A stretch of DNA of 64,000 nt from Rhodanobacteraceae bacterium (lineage in GTDB: Bacteria; Pseudomonadota; Gammaproteobacteria; Xanthomonadales; Xanthomonadaceae): NCBI GenBank assembly GCA_024233975.1, contig JACKOX010000008.1, positions 1 through 64,000 of the forward strand, in the 5' to 3' direction. Of this stretch, positions 57,550 through 64,000 are shown piece after piece. Positions within the stretch are counted from its first letter, which is position 1, and every line of letters starts with the position of its first letter. Below the pieces are notes generated by a model. That model was not told the DNA's origin and searched no databases. It saw only the letters and a list, made by a program, of their open reading frames with translations. Position numbers and translations under genes: made by a program.

Positions 57550-59223
57550 ATGCTTCGCCGCGTCTATCTCAAGGACTTCGCCGTGATCAGCGAAGCGGAG
57601 ATCGGTTTTTCCACCGGCATGACGGTGATTTCCGGTGAAACCGGCGCCGGCAAGTCACTGCTGGTCGACGCCCTGCTTTTCATCGGCGGCGCTCGTGCCG
57701 ACAGCGGCGTGGTCCGTCACGGTGCCGATCGCGCCGAGCTGCTGGCGGAGTTTGGTCTCGACGACGCCCCGTCAGCCGCCGCCTGGTTGCGCGAACAGGA
57801 GCTGGACGAAGACGCCGAGCTAAGCCTGCGCCGCGTCATCCGCGCCGACGGTGGCTCGCGGGCCTGGATCAACGGTCGTCCGGCCACGCTGGGGCAGCTT
57901 GGCGAACTCGGCAGTCTGCTGATCGAGATCCACGGCCAGCACGAGCATCAGGCCTTGCTGCAACGCGAACACCAGCGTGCGCTGCTGGACGCTTTCGGGC
58001 GCTATCCCGATGAACTCGGGCAGGTCGCCCGGCTGGCCACGGAATGGCGCGACGTGCAGCGCGAGCTTGAACGTCTGGATGCCGCCGAGGACAGCGCAGA
58101 CCGCCTCGCCTACCTCGAACACCAGTTGGCCGAACTGGAACGCGAGGCGCTGGAGCCTGAAGCCCTTGAAGCGCTGATGGCCGACCAGCGCCGCCAGGCC
58201 AGTGCTGCCGACCTGATCGAGGCCAGCGACCGAGCCACGCAACTGCTTTCCGGCGACGATGGCTTCGCCATTGCCAGCCAGATTGGCCGGATCCGCGCCG
58301 AACTCGGCAAGCTGGTCGGCGTCGAGCCGCGGCTGGCCGATATCGACGCCGCGCTGGAAAGCGCCGCCATCGCCATTGACGAAGCATCCAGCGGCATCGA
58401 TCAGCTGCGTGACGACTTCGACCTTGATCCGGAACGTCTGCAGGAGCTGGAACGCACGCTGGGCCGGCTCAACGACCTCGCCCGCAAGCACCGCGTCACC
58501 GCCGAACGACTTGGCGAACGCCGCGATGAAATCGCCGCCGAGGTCGATGAACTGCGTGGACGCGACGCCAGCACGGCCCGCCTGCGTCGGCAGCGCGACG
58601 AGCTGGCTGATCGCTGGACCAGCGCCGCCGCCGAGTTGACGGCGAAGCGACAGGCTGCCGCCGATGCGCTCGGCAAGCAGGTCAGCGAGCTGATGGATCA
58701 ACTGGGCATGGGCGGCGGTCAGCTGGATGTCGCGCTGGAAACACGCGAAGACGCCACGCCGAACCCGAACGGCGCCGAACGCATCGAGCTGCTGGTGGCG
58801 GCCAATCCCGGCCAACCGCCTCGCCCGCTACGCAAGGTTGCCTCCGGCGGCGAGCTGTCACGCATCAGTCTGGCCATCGAAGTGGCTGCGCTGGGCCTCG
58901 ATGCGATTCCCAGCATGGTCTTTGACGAAGTCGATTCGGGCATTGGCGGTGCGGTCGCCGCAGTGGTCGGCCGCAAGCTGCGCCAACTGGCTGCCAGTCG
59001 CCAGGTGCTCTGCGTCACCCACCTGCCACAGGTCGCCTCACAGGCGCACCAGCACTACCGGGTCAGCAAGGGAGTGGATGGCGGCATCACTCGCAGCGCC
59101 ATCGCCAGGCTGGATGACAAGGCACGCATCGAGGAACTCGCCCGCATGCTGGGCGGCCTCGAAATCACCGTCGAAACGACGGCGCATGCAAAGCAGATGC
59201 TGGCCGACGGCCAGCGCGACTAG
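57550..59223 (+). CDS. recN: DNA repair protein RecN
   Basis: 557 residues from ATG 57550; the start MLRRVYLKDFAVISEAEIGF is the family's usual opening. SMC-like ATPase in double-strand break repair. Walker A GETGAGKS (29-36), long coiled-coil arms (about 155-360), then the C-terminal half with signature ASGGELSRISLAIEVA and Walker B SMVFDEVDSGIGG, followed by ATP-binding VLCVTHLPQVA. Complete. Divergent from hrcA; no LexA-type box was seen in front of it. Confidence 0.97.
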   Translation: MLRRVYLKDFAVISEAEIGFSTGMTVISGETGAGKSLLVDALLFIGGARADSGVVRHGADRAELLAEFGLDDAPSAAAWLREQELDEDAELSLRRVIRADGGSRAWINGRPATLGQLGELGSLLIEIHGQHEHQALLQREHQRALLDAFGRYPDELGQVARLATEWRDVQRELERLDAAEDSADRLAYLEHQLAELEREALEPEALEALMADQRRQASAADLIEASDRATQLLSGDDGFAIASQIGRIRAELGKLVGVEPRLADIDAALESAAIAIDEASSGIDQLRDDFDLDPERLQELERTLGRLNDLARKHRVTAERLGERRDEIAAEVDELRGRDASTARLRRQRDELADRWTSAAAELTAKRQAAADALGKQVSELMDQLGMGGGQLDVALETREDATPNPNGAERIELLVAANPGQPPRPLRKVASGGELSRISLAIEVAALGLDAIPSMVFDEVDSGIGGAVAAVVGRKLRQLAASRQVLCVTHLPQVASQAHQHYRVSKGVDGGITRSAIARLDDKARIEELARMLGGLEITVETTAHAKQMLADGQRD

Positions 59224-59229
59224 CGGGGT

Positions 59230-59640
59230 TCAGCCCTTTTTCGGCTTGGGCCGGACGTACAGCACGAGGCTGTGATCCTCGATGAGGTAGCCGTGCTTCT
59301 CGGCGATCTCGTGCTGCAGGCGCTCGATTTCCTCGCTGATGAACTCGATCACCTTGCCGCTGGTGACGTCAACCATGTGGTCGTGGTGCTCGCCGCGGTC
59401 CAGCTCGAACACGGCCTGCCCACCCTCGAAGTTGTGTTTCATGACCAGGCCGGCGGCCTCGAACTGGGTCAGCACGCGATAGACCGTGGCCAGGCCGATA
59501 TCTTCCTCGTGCTCCAGCAGAGCGCGATAGATGTCTTCAGCGGTCATGTGCCGCGGGCGGGCGTTCTCGAGCACATCGAGGATGCGCATGCGCGGGTGGG
59601 TGACTTTCAGGCCGGCTTTGCGCAGATCCTGCGATTCCAT
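59230..59640 (-). CDS. fur: Ferric uptake regulator Fur
   Basis: 136 residues. Iron-responsive repressor. N-terminal winged helix (LRKAGLKVTHPRMRILDVLEN, IGLATVYRVLTQFEAAGLV) and metal-binding part with HHDHMVDV. It lacks the CxxC pairs that hold structural zinc in E. coli Fur (GKVIEF is preceded by TS, and the end is RPKPKKG), the same as in Pseudomonas and Xanthomonas Fur. Divergent from bamE (omlA), the arrangement known from Pseudomonas and Xanthomonas. Confidence 0.96.
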   Translation of the reverse strand: MESQDLRKAGLKVTHPRMRILDVLENARPRHMTAEDIYRALLEHEEDIGLATVYRVLTQFEAAGLVMKHNFEGGQAVFELDRGEHHDHMVDVTSGKVIEFISEEIERLQHEIAEKHGYLIEDHSLVLYVRPKPKKG

Positions 59641-59728
59641 GCGGTTGGCTCCACGTCGTTGACGGATCGAGGGGCGGGACCCGCCATCCGGCGTTTCCGG
59701 TCGCCCGGCGAGCCGGCGTTCAGCCGGG

Positions 59729-59740
59729 CTTTCGCGAAAG
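59729..59740. promoter_or_regulatory. Palindrome in the fur/bamE divergent region
   Basis: CTTTCGCGAAAG, a perfect 12-bp palindrome about midway between fur and bamE. TATCAT at 59751-59756 nearby may be the bamE -10 element. The binding protein is unknown. Confidence 0.4.
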
Positions 59741-59787
59741 CGTCATAGTGTATCATCCGCCCTTTGCCCGACGGACCCTACCCGCAC

Positions 59788-60201
59788 ATGCCGCAGCTGC
59801 TGAAGTTCACCCTCAAGCCCGCGCTCAAGCTGGCCACCGCCGCCCTGCTTGCTTCGACCGTGGTTGGTTGCGGCCTGATCTACAAGGTGCCGGTGTATCA
59901 GGGCAATCTGCTGGAGCCGGCCAAGGTGGAGCAGCTAAAGCCCGGACTTAGCAAGCGCCAGGTATCGCTGCTGCTGGGGACGCCGTCCATTCGCGATCCC
60001 TTCCACCAGGAGCGCTGGGACTACACGGCGAGCTTCAAGCGCGACGGCGGCAAGACCGAAGTGAAGACGCTGACGCTGACCTTCGACGGCGATTCGCTGG
60101 CGACCATCGACGGCGACTATTTCAAGGATGAACCCGGCGATCTGGCCAAGGAAATGGGCCGCTACGGCAACCTGCCGCGCGAAAAGGACAAGGGCCGCTA
60201 G
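59788..60201 (+). CDS. bamE: Outer membrane assembly lipoprotein BamE (OmlA/SmpA)
   Basis: 137 residues from ATG 59788. Signal sequence with lipobox STVVGC (Cys28), so it is lipid-anchored in the outer membrane. Part of the BAM complex that inserts beta-barrel proteins. The family motif LKPGLSKRQVSLLLGTPSIRDPFHQERWDY is clear. The stop codon TAG overlaps that of the converging rnfH gene within the sequence CTAG. Confidence 0.95.
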   Translation: MPQLLKFTLKPALKLATAALLASTVVGCGLIYKVPVYQGNLLEPAKVEQLKPGLSKRQVSLLLGTPSIRDPFHQERWDYTASFKRDGGKTEVKTLTLTFDGDSLATIDGDYFKDEPGDLAKEMGRYGNLPREKDKGR

Positions 60202-60509
60202 GATTTGGCCTCGCGCTGGCGCTCAGCCATCTGCCGGCGCACTTCCTTCGGATCACAAAGCAGCGGCCGCAGGATTTCCACGCGATCGCCGTCCCGTAGC
60301 GGCGTGTCGTCCTTGACCGACTTGCCGAACACCGCCAGGCGATCTGCCGAATAGTCGATGTCGGGTACGGCCGTGCGCAGTCCGCTGGCTTCGATCGCAT
60401 CGCCCACCGTCGCACCCGCTTCAAGTTCCACGCTGCGCTGCCAACTGCGGTCCACCAGCGCGTAGACAACGCTGACACGCAACGTTTTCCCGGTCGTCAC
60501 TTCAGACAT
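60198..60509 (-). CDS. rnfH: RnfH-family ubiquitin-like protein
   Basis: 103 residues from ATG 60509. Beta-grasp protein (UPF0125): VSVVYALVDRSWQRSVELEAGATVGDAIEASG, then AVFGKSVKDDTPLRDGDRVEILRPL, with the family's closing LxDPKExRRQ block. Commonly next to ratA, as here with an 8-base overlap. Role unknown; the RnfH name comes from one gene cluster for electron transport and should not be taken as evidence. Confidence 0.93.
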   Translation of the reverse strand: MSEVTTGKTLRVSVVYALVDRSWQRSVELEAGATVGDAIEASGLRTAVPDIDYSADRLAVFGKSVKDDTPLRDGDRVEILRPLLCDPKEVRRQMAERQREAKS

Positions 60510-60945
60510 CCTGAGACTCCGGCATGCGCATGGCTTCACGGCAGAAATCATCGACCAGCCGATCCGCCAGGCCGGTAAAGCCGATGGCCAGCGCCGAACC
60601 GACCAGCGTTCCGGCAAGGTCAAAGTCCAACTGCAGTTCAACCCGGCAGGCCTGCTCCGCCAGCGGCACGAAGCGCCACTCGCCACGCAGCTTCCGGAAC
60701 GGACCGGCAAGCAGGCTCAACTCGATGCGTTCATGCGGAATCAGCTGGTTGCGCGTGGTGAACGCCGTCTTCAGCGCACCCAGGCGCAGCCGGAGCTCGG
60801 CGTCCATGCTCGATTCGTGTTCCTCGAGCACGCTCGACCCTTCGCACCAGTTGAAACGCGAGGGATACGACCGGACATCATTGACCAGGTCATAGATGAA
60901 CTTGGAGGAGCGGCGGACGATCGCCTGTCGCTGGATCTGGGTCAC
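60502..60945 (-). CDS. ratA: RatA-like START/SRPBCC-domain protein
   Basis: 147 residues from GTG 60945; the start VTQIQRQAIVRRSSKFIYDLVNDV matches the family opening. In E. coli RatA binds 50S subunits and hinders 70S formation; relatives (Coq10) bind ubiquinone. Hydrophobic-pocket fold with VNDVRSYPSRFNWCEGSSVL and a C-terminal helix (LADRLVDDFCREAMRM). Here the usual 'Y-P-x-F-L-P-x-C' reads SYPSRFNWC, a slight variant. Operon with rnfH, divergent from smpB. Confidence 0.92.
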   Translation of the reverse strand: MTQIQRQAIVRRSSKFIYDLVNDVRSYPSRFNWCEGSSVLEEHESSMDAELRLRLGALKTAFTTRNQLIPHERIELSLLAGPFRKLRGEWRFVPLAEQACRVELQLDFDLAGTLVGSALAIGFTGLADRLVDDFCREAMRMPESQDV

Positions 60946-61036
60946 GTGACCACCCGATTGTGAAGGACTTGTGGTGGCGTACTCGCGAGCCCGGGCGGGA
61001 TCGGCGACAATCGCCTGCTGTAACGGAATCGAAACG

Positions 61037-61531
61037 ATGGCCAAGAAAGGCAAGAAGGACAACAAGGATAGCGGATCGACCATCGCCCTGAACAAGCGCG
61101 CCCGTCACGAGTACTCGCTGATGGAGCGCTTCGAGGCCGGTATCGCGCTGGAGGGCTGGGAGGTCAAGGCCTTGCGTGCCGGTCGCATCGCCTTCGCCGA
61201 CAGCTATGCGCTGATCCAGCACGGCGAAATCTTCCTGATCGGCGCCCAGATCACGCCCCTGCTCTCAGCTTCCACCCATGTGAAGACCGTGGACCGGCGC
61301 ACACGCAAACTGCTGCTGCACCGGCGCGAGATCGACAAGCTCGTTGGCGCCGTGGAACGTGATGGTTTCACCGTGGTGCCCACGGCGATGTACTGGAAGA
61401 ACAACCGGGTCAAGGTCGAAGTGGCGCTGGCCAAGGGCAAGCAGGCGCATGACAAGCGCGCTGCCTCCAAGGAGAGAGACTGGCAGCGCGACAAGCAGCG
61501 CATCATGCGCAGCCACAACAAGACCGGCTGA
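61037..61531 (+). CDS. smpB: SsrA-binding protein SmpB
   Basis: 164 residues from ATG 61037. Binds tmRNA and delivers it to stalled ribosomes. Core: NKRARHEYSLMERFEAGIALEGWEVKALRAGR, SYALIQHGEIFLIGAQITPL and the C-terminal tail KRAASKERDWQRDKQRIMR, which enters the empty mRNA channel. Complete. The tmRNA gene starts 90 bases after its stop, so the two partners are adjacent. Confidence 0.97.
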   Translation: MAKKGKKDNKDSGSTIALNKRARHEYSLMERFEAGIALEGWEVKALRAGRIAFADSYALIQHGEIFLIGAQITPLLSASTHVKTVDRRTRKLLLHRREIDKLVGAVERDGFTVVPTAMYWKNNRVKVEVALAKGKQAHDKRAASKERDWQRDKQRIMRSHNKTG

Positions 61532-61620
61532 CCAGAAGGCTGAATGGCGCCCATCGGAAACTGCCGCGGCCATTGAATCCACCGGAATCCACCACCATCT
61601 GTGTTAGCGTAACCACTTCA

Positions 61621-61977
61621 GGGGGCGATCGGCTTCGACGGGGGTCGTGAAGTCACTTGATGCATGTCGAGGGGGCAGCTTTCCTCGTAAATCCAGCGGC
61701 AAACAAGCTTAGTTGCGAACGACGACAACTACGCACTGGCCGCCTAAATAGGCCAGTCCGGAACCCATCGGTGCCTGCAACGGTGGAGTTTCCGGTCATA
61801 TTTGCAGGATCGCCCGGCTGTGTCGTCTGCCGCTGACGGGCTAAATCAAGCGGACTGGTCCGGCGGTGTGCTTCGCACGTCGTGTTGCCGTCGGGCGAGA
61901 TCAAACGGCGAGCTAAACATGTAGATTCGAGGATGGAGCATCTTCGGACGGGGGTTCAATTCCCCCCGCCTCCACCA
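61621..61977 (+). ncRNA. ssrA: Transfer-messenger RNA (tmRNA)
   Basis: 357 bases. The 5' end GGGGGCG pairs with CGCCTCC near the 3' end, which ends in discriminator A and CCA (61974-61977). The tRNA-like half has a T arm around GGGGGTTCAATTCCCCC. The tag reading frame starts at GCG 61715 and reads ANDDNYALAA, then TAA at 61745-61747. The ending ALAA marks tagged proteins for proteases such as ClpXP. Preceded by an extended -10-like TGTTAGCGT (61602-61610) at the right distance for start at 61621, and followed by a strong terminator. Confidence 0.97.
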
Positions 61978-61982
61978 TACGT

Positions 61983-62014
61983 ACACAAACGCCGCCTCCG
62001 GGCGGCGTTTGTGT
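61983..62014 (+). terminator. Hairpin terminator after ssrA
   Basis: ACACAAACGCCGCC (61983-61996), loop TCCG, GGCGGCGTTTGTGT (62001-62014): a perfect 14-bp stem whose descending arm contains the T-rich part. Confidence 0.88.
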
Positions 62015-62151
62015 AACTGAGAACAGATACTGCTTTCGCGGCCGGCCGGCCAATGACCTCTGTCACTGGAACACCGGGGCGGCTGGCCCTAGTCTCGCAG
62101 TCCTGAATTTCCGCGTGGCGCCCACCGCGCCGCCTTTCTTCTGGAGTTTTT

Positions 62152-64000
62152 ATGTCCCGCATCCGTCTCCTGCCGCTCGCAGCGGCGCTTGGCCTCGCCC
62201 TTACCGCCTCCGCCAGTGCCGCCGAGCATGACTGGCTCAAGCCCGGCGAGTTCGACCGCGACACCGCCGCCTGCCAGGACCTGAACCAGCGCGTGAACGG
62301 TCCGTGGCTGGCCGCGAACCCGGTTCCGGGCGACCACACGACCTGGGGCACCTTCGAAATCCTCGGTGAGCGTTCGCTGGAAACGCAGCGCGAAATCGTG
62401 GAAGCCGCTGCCAAGAGCGACGCAGCCAAAGGCAGCATCCAGCAGAAGATCGGCGACCTCTACGGCAGCGGTATGGATGCCGACGCGCTGAACAAGGCCG
62501 GCGTCGCGCCACTGAAGCCGTACCTGGCGGAAGTCGATGCCATCAACAGCCCCGAAGCGCTGGGTGAATGGATCCGTCGCGACTACAGCCGCGGTTTCGG
62601 CAGCCTGTTCGGCTTCTTCGGCACTGGCGACTTCAAAGACTCCTCACAGGTCATCGCCTACGCGGCCCAGGGCGGCCTGAGCCTGCCGGAAAAGGCCTAC
62701 TACCTCGAGGACAAGGAAGACTACGTCAAGATCCGCAAAGCCTTCGTCGAGCATGTGGCTAAGATGCTGGAGCTGGGCGGCGTGTCCGCGGATGACGCCA
62801 CCAAGCAGGCGAAGGACGTGCTGGCCTTTGAAACCGAACTGGCGAAGCACTCGCTGTCGCCGATCGAGCTGCGTGATCCGTCGAAGTTCTACAACCCGGT
62901 CAGCGTCGCCGATGCCGACAAGATCACCCCTCACTTCTCCTGGAGCGCCTTCTTCGACGCCAACGGCGTGGCGCAGCCGAAGATGTTCTCGCTGGCGCAG
63001 CCGGACTTCTTCGCCGCCATCGACAAGATGATGACCGAAACGCCGCTGGACAGCTGGAAGGCCTACCTGCGCTACAACACCATCAACAGCGCCGCGCCCT
63101 TCCTCAGCGACGCCGTTTCGGAGGAAAGCTTCAACTTCTACGGCAAGGCCCTGCGCGGCCAGGAAGAGCAGCGTCCGCGCTGGAAGCGCGTGCTGTCGAT
63201 CGTCAACGGCGTGATGGGCGAAGCCTTGGGCCAGCTGTACGTGGCCAAGGTGTTCCCGCCGGAATCCAAGGCCGCCGCGCTGGAGCTGGTCAACAACCTG
63301 AGCGCCGCACTCAAGGTTCGCCTGGAAAACCTCGACTGGATGGGTCCGGAAACCAAGAAGAAGGCACTGGAAAAGTGGGCATCGTTCACGCCGAAGATCG
63401 GTTACCCGGACAAGTGGCGTGACTGGAGCGACCTCGACATCCGCGCCAACGACTATCTGGGCAACGCGATCCGTGCCAGCGCCTTCGAGCACCAGTTCCA
63501 GATGGCCAAGATCGGCAAGCCGGTCGACCGCAGCGAATGGGGCATGTCGCCGCAGACGGTGAATGCCTACTACAACCCGCAGATGAACGAGGTCGTGTTC
63601 CCGGCCGCCATCCTGCAGCCGCCGTTCTTCGACGCCTTGGCCGATCCGGCGCTCAACTACGGCGGCATCGGCGCGGTCATTGGCCACGAAATGCTCCACG
63701 GCTACGACGACCAGGGCAGCCAGTTCGACGCCAAGGGCAACTTCGACAACTGGTGGACGGCTGATGACCGCAAGAAGTTCGAGGAGCGCACCGCCAAACT
63801 GGTCAATCAGTTCGACAACTACGTGGCCATCGATGGCCTGCACGTGAAGGGCGAGCTGACGCTGGGCGAGAACATCGCCGACCTCGGCGGCCTGACCGTC
63901 GCCTACGACGCCTTCCACAAGGCCACCGAGAACATGCGCCTGCGTCCGATCAACGGCATGACGCCGGACCAGCGCTTCTTCGCCAACTGGGCGGTGGTGT
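62152..64000 (+). CDS. M13-family zinc metallopeptidase (neprilysin/PepO-like), 3' end outside window
   Basis: At least 616 residues from ATG 62152 (GGAG upstream), continuing past the window edge. Signal peptide MSRIRLLPLAAALGLALTASASA, so it acts in the periplasm or outside. N-terminal M13 domain begins DLNQRVNGPWLAANPVPGDHTTWGTF; VNAYYNPQMNEVVFPAAILQ leads to the zinc site HEMLH (512-516, in VIGHEMLHGYDDQG) and the third ligand Glu573 in GENIADLGG. These make the active site complete. The C-terminal RPDxxVR-like substrate site lies beyond the window and cannot be checked. Divergent partners: none; it follows ssrA after 138 bases. Confidence 0.95.
   Translation, partial: MSRIRLLPLAAALGLALTASASAAEHDWLKPGEFDRDTAACQDLNQRVNGPWLAANPVPGDHTTWGTFEILGERSLETQREIVEAAAKSDAAKGSIQQKIGDLYGSGMDADALNKAGVAPLKPYLAEVDAINSPEALGEWIRRDYSRGFGSLFGFFGTGDFKDSSQVIAYAAQGGLSLPEKAYYLEDKEDYVKIRKAFVEHVAKMLELGGVSADDATKQAKDVLAFETELAKHSLSPIELRDPSKFYNPVSVADADKITPHFSWSAFFDANGVAQPKMFSLAQPDFFAAIDKMMTETPLDSWKAYLRYNTINSAAPFLSDAVSEESFNFYGKALRGQEEQRPRWKRVLSIVNGVMGEALGQLYVAKVFPPESKAAALELVNNLSAALKVRLENLDWMGPETKKKALEKWASFTPKIGYPDKWRDWSDLDIRANDYLGNAIRASAFEHQFQMAKIGKPVDRSEWGMSPQTVNAYYNPQMNEVVFPAAILQPPFFDALADPALNYGGIGAVIGHEMLHGYDDQGSQFDAKGNFDNWWTADDRKKFEERTAKLVNQFDNYVAIDGLHVKGELTLGENIADLGGLTVAYDAFHKATENMRLRPINGMTPDQRFFANWAVV

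Overview
The window looks like a chromosomal segment of a high-GC gammaproteobacterium of the Lysobacterales (Xanthomonadales), probably near Rhodanobacteraceae. The signs are the syntenic block carA-carB-greA-rpfE-recJ-prfB-lysS, the hrcA-grpE-dnaK-dnaJ heat-shock operon, the fur/bamE and ratA-rnfH/smpB/ssrA neighbourhoods, a lexA2-imuA-imuB-dnaE2 mutasome operon, a 41-residue zinc-free type L36 protein, and secreted proteins ending in a short F-x-x-[GS]-F-E tail. No tRNA, rRNA, insertion sequence, prophage or CRISPR array was seen.

Layout. 1-4 kb: an ECF sigma factor overlapping a membrane-anchored Ser/Thr kinase (cut by the window edge), divergent from a secreted delta-60-repeat protein whose frame is broken by one base. 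4.3-10.2 kb: the SOS-controlled lexA2-imuA-imuB-dnaE2 operon with a palindromic operator lying on the start codon. 10.3-14.2 kb: rpmJ, an exported protein, agmatine-to-putrescine genes aguA and aguB, and a TraB-family membrane protein. 14.3-21.9 kb: an efflux operon of one adaptor and two RND permeases with a strong promoter containing a palindrome. 22.2-22.9 kb: two overlapping one-heme cytochrome c genes. 23-29 kb: accessory exported proteins, including a large beta-helix protein, a TPR protein and a vapBC-type toxin-antitoxin pair. 29-45.7 kb: a gene set matching the Xanthomonas rpf locus (acnA/rpfA, fadD/rpfB, lysS, prfB, recJ, rpfE, greA, carB, carA), but without the rpfF, rpfC and rpfG genes of DSF signalling. 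46-49.5 kb: an M43-like metalloprotease, dapB and an autotransporter barrel. 49.6-52.4 kb: a four-gene cassette of an Lgt paralogue, a radical SAM enzyme of the MJ0619/tetraether-synthase type and two small paralogous membrane proteins. 52.5-57.4 kb: hrcA-grpE-dnaK-dnaJ with two sigma-32-like promoters. 57.5-64 kb: recN, fur, bamE, rnfH, ratA, smpB, the tmRNA gene and a partial M13 metallopeptidase.

Most of the window is housekeeping. The part most likely to hold undescribed biology is the Lgt-like/radical SAM/membrane-protein cassette at 49.6-52.4 kb, which I infer modifies a membrane lipid or lipid-anchored product. Second-rank items are the rpf-type locus lacking the signal synthase and sensor genes, the sigma factor-kinase pair without an anti-sigma factor, and the shared C-terminal tail of the secreted proteins. 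Coordinates and motifs were read by eye; family assignments come from recalled family signatures, not from database searches.
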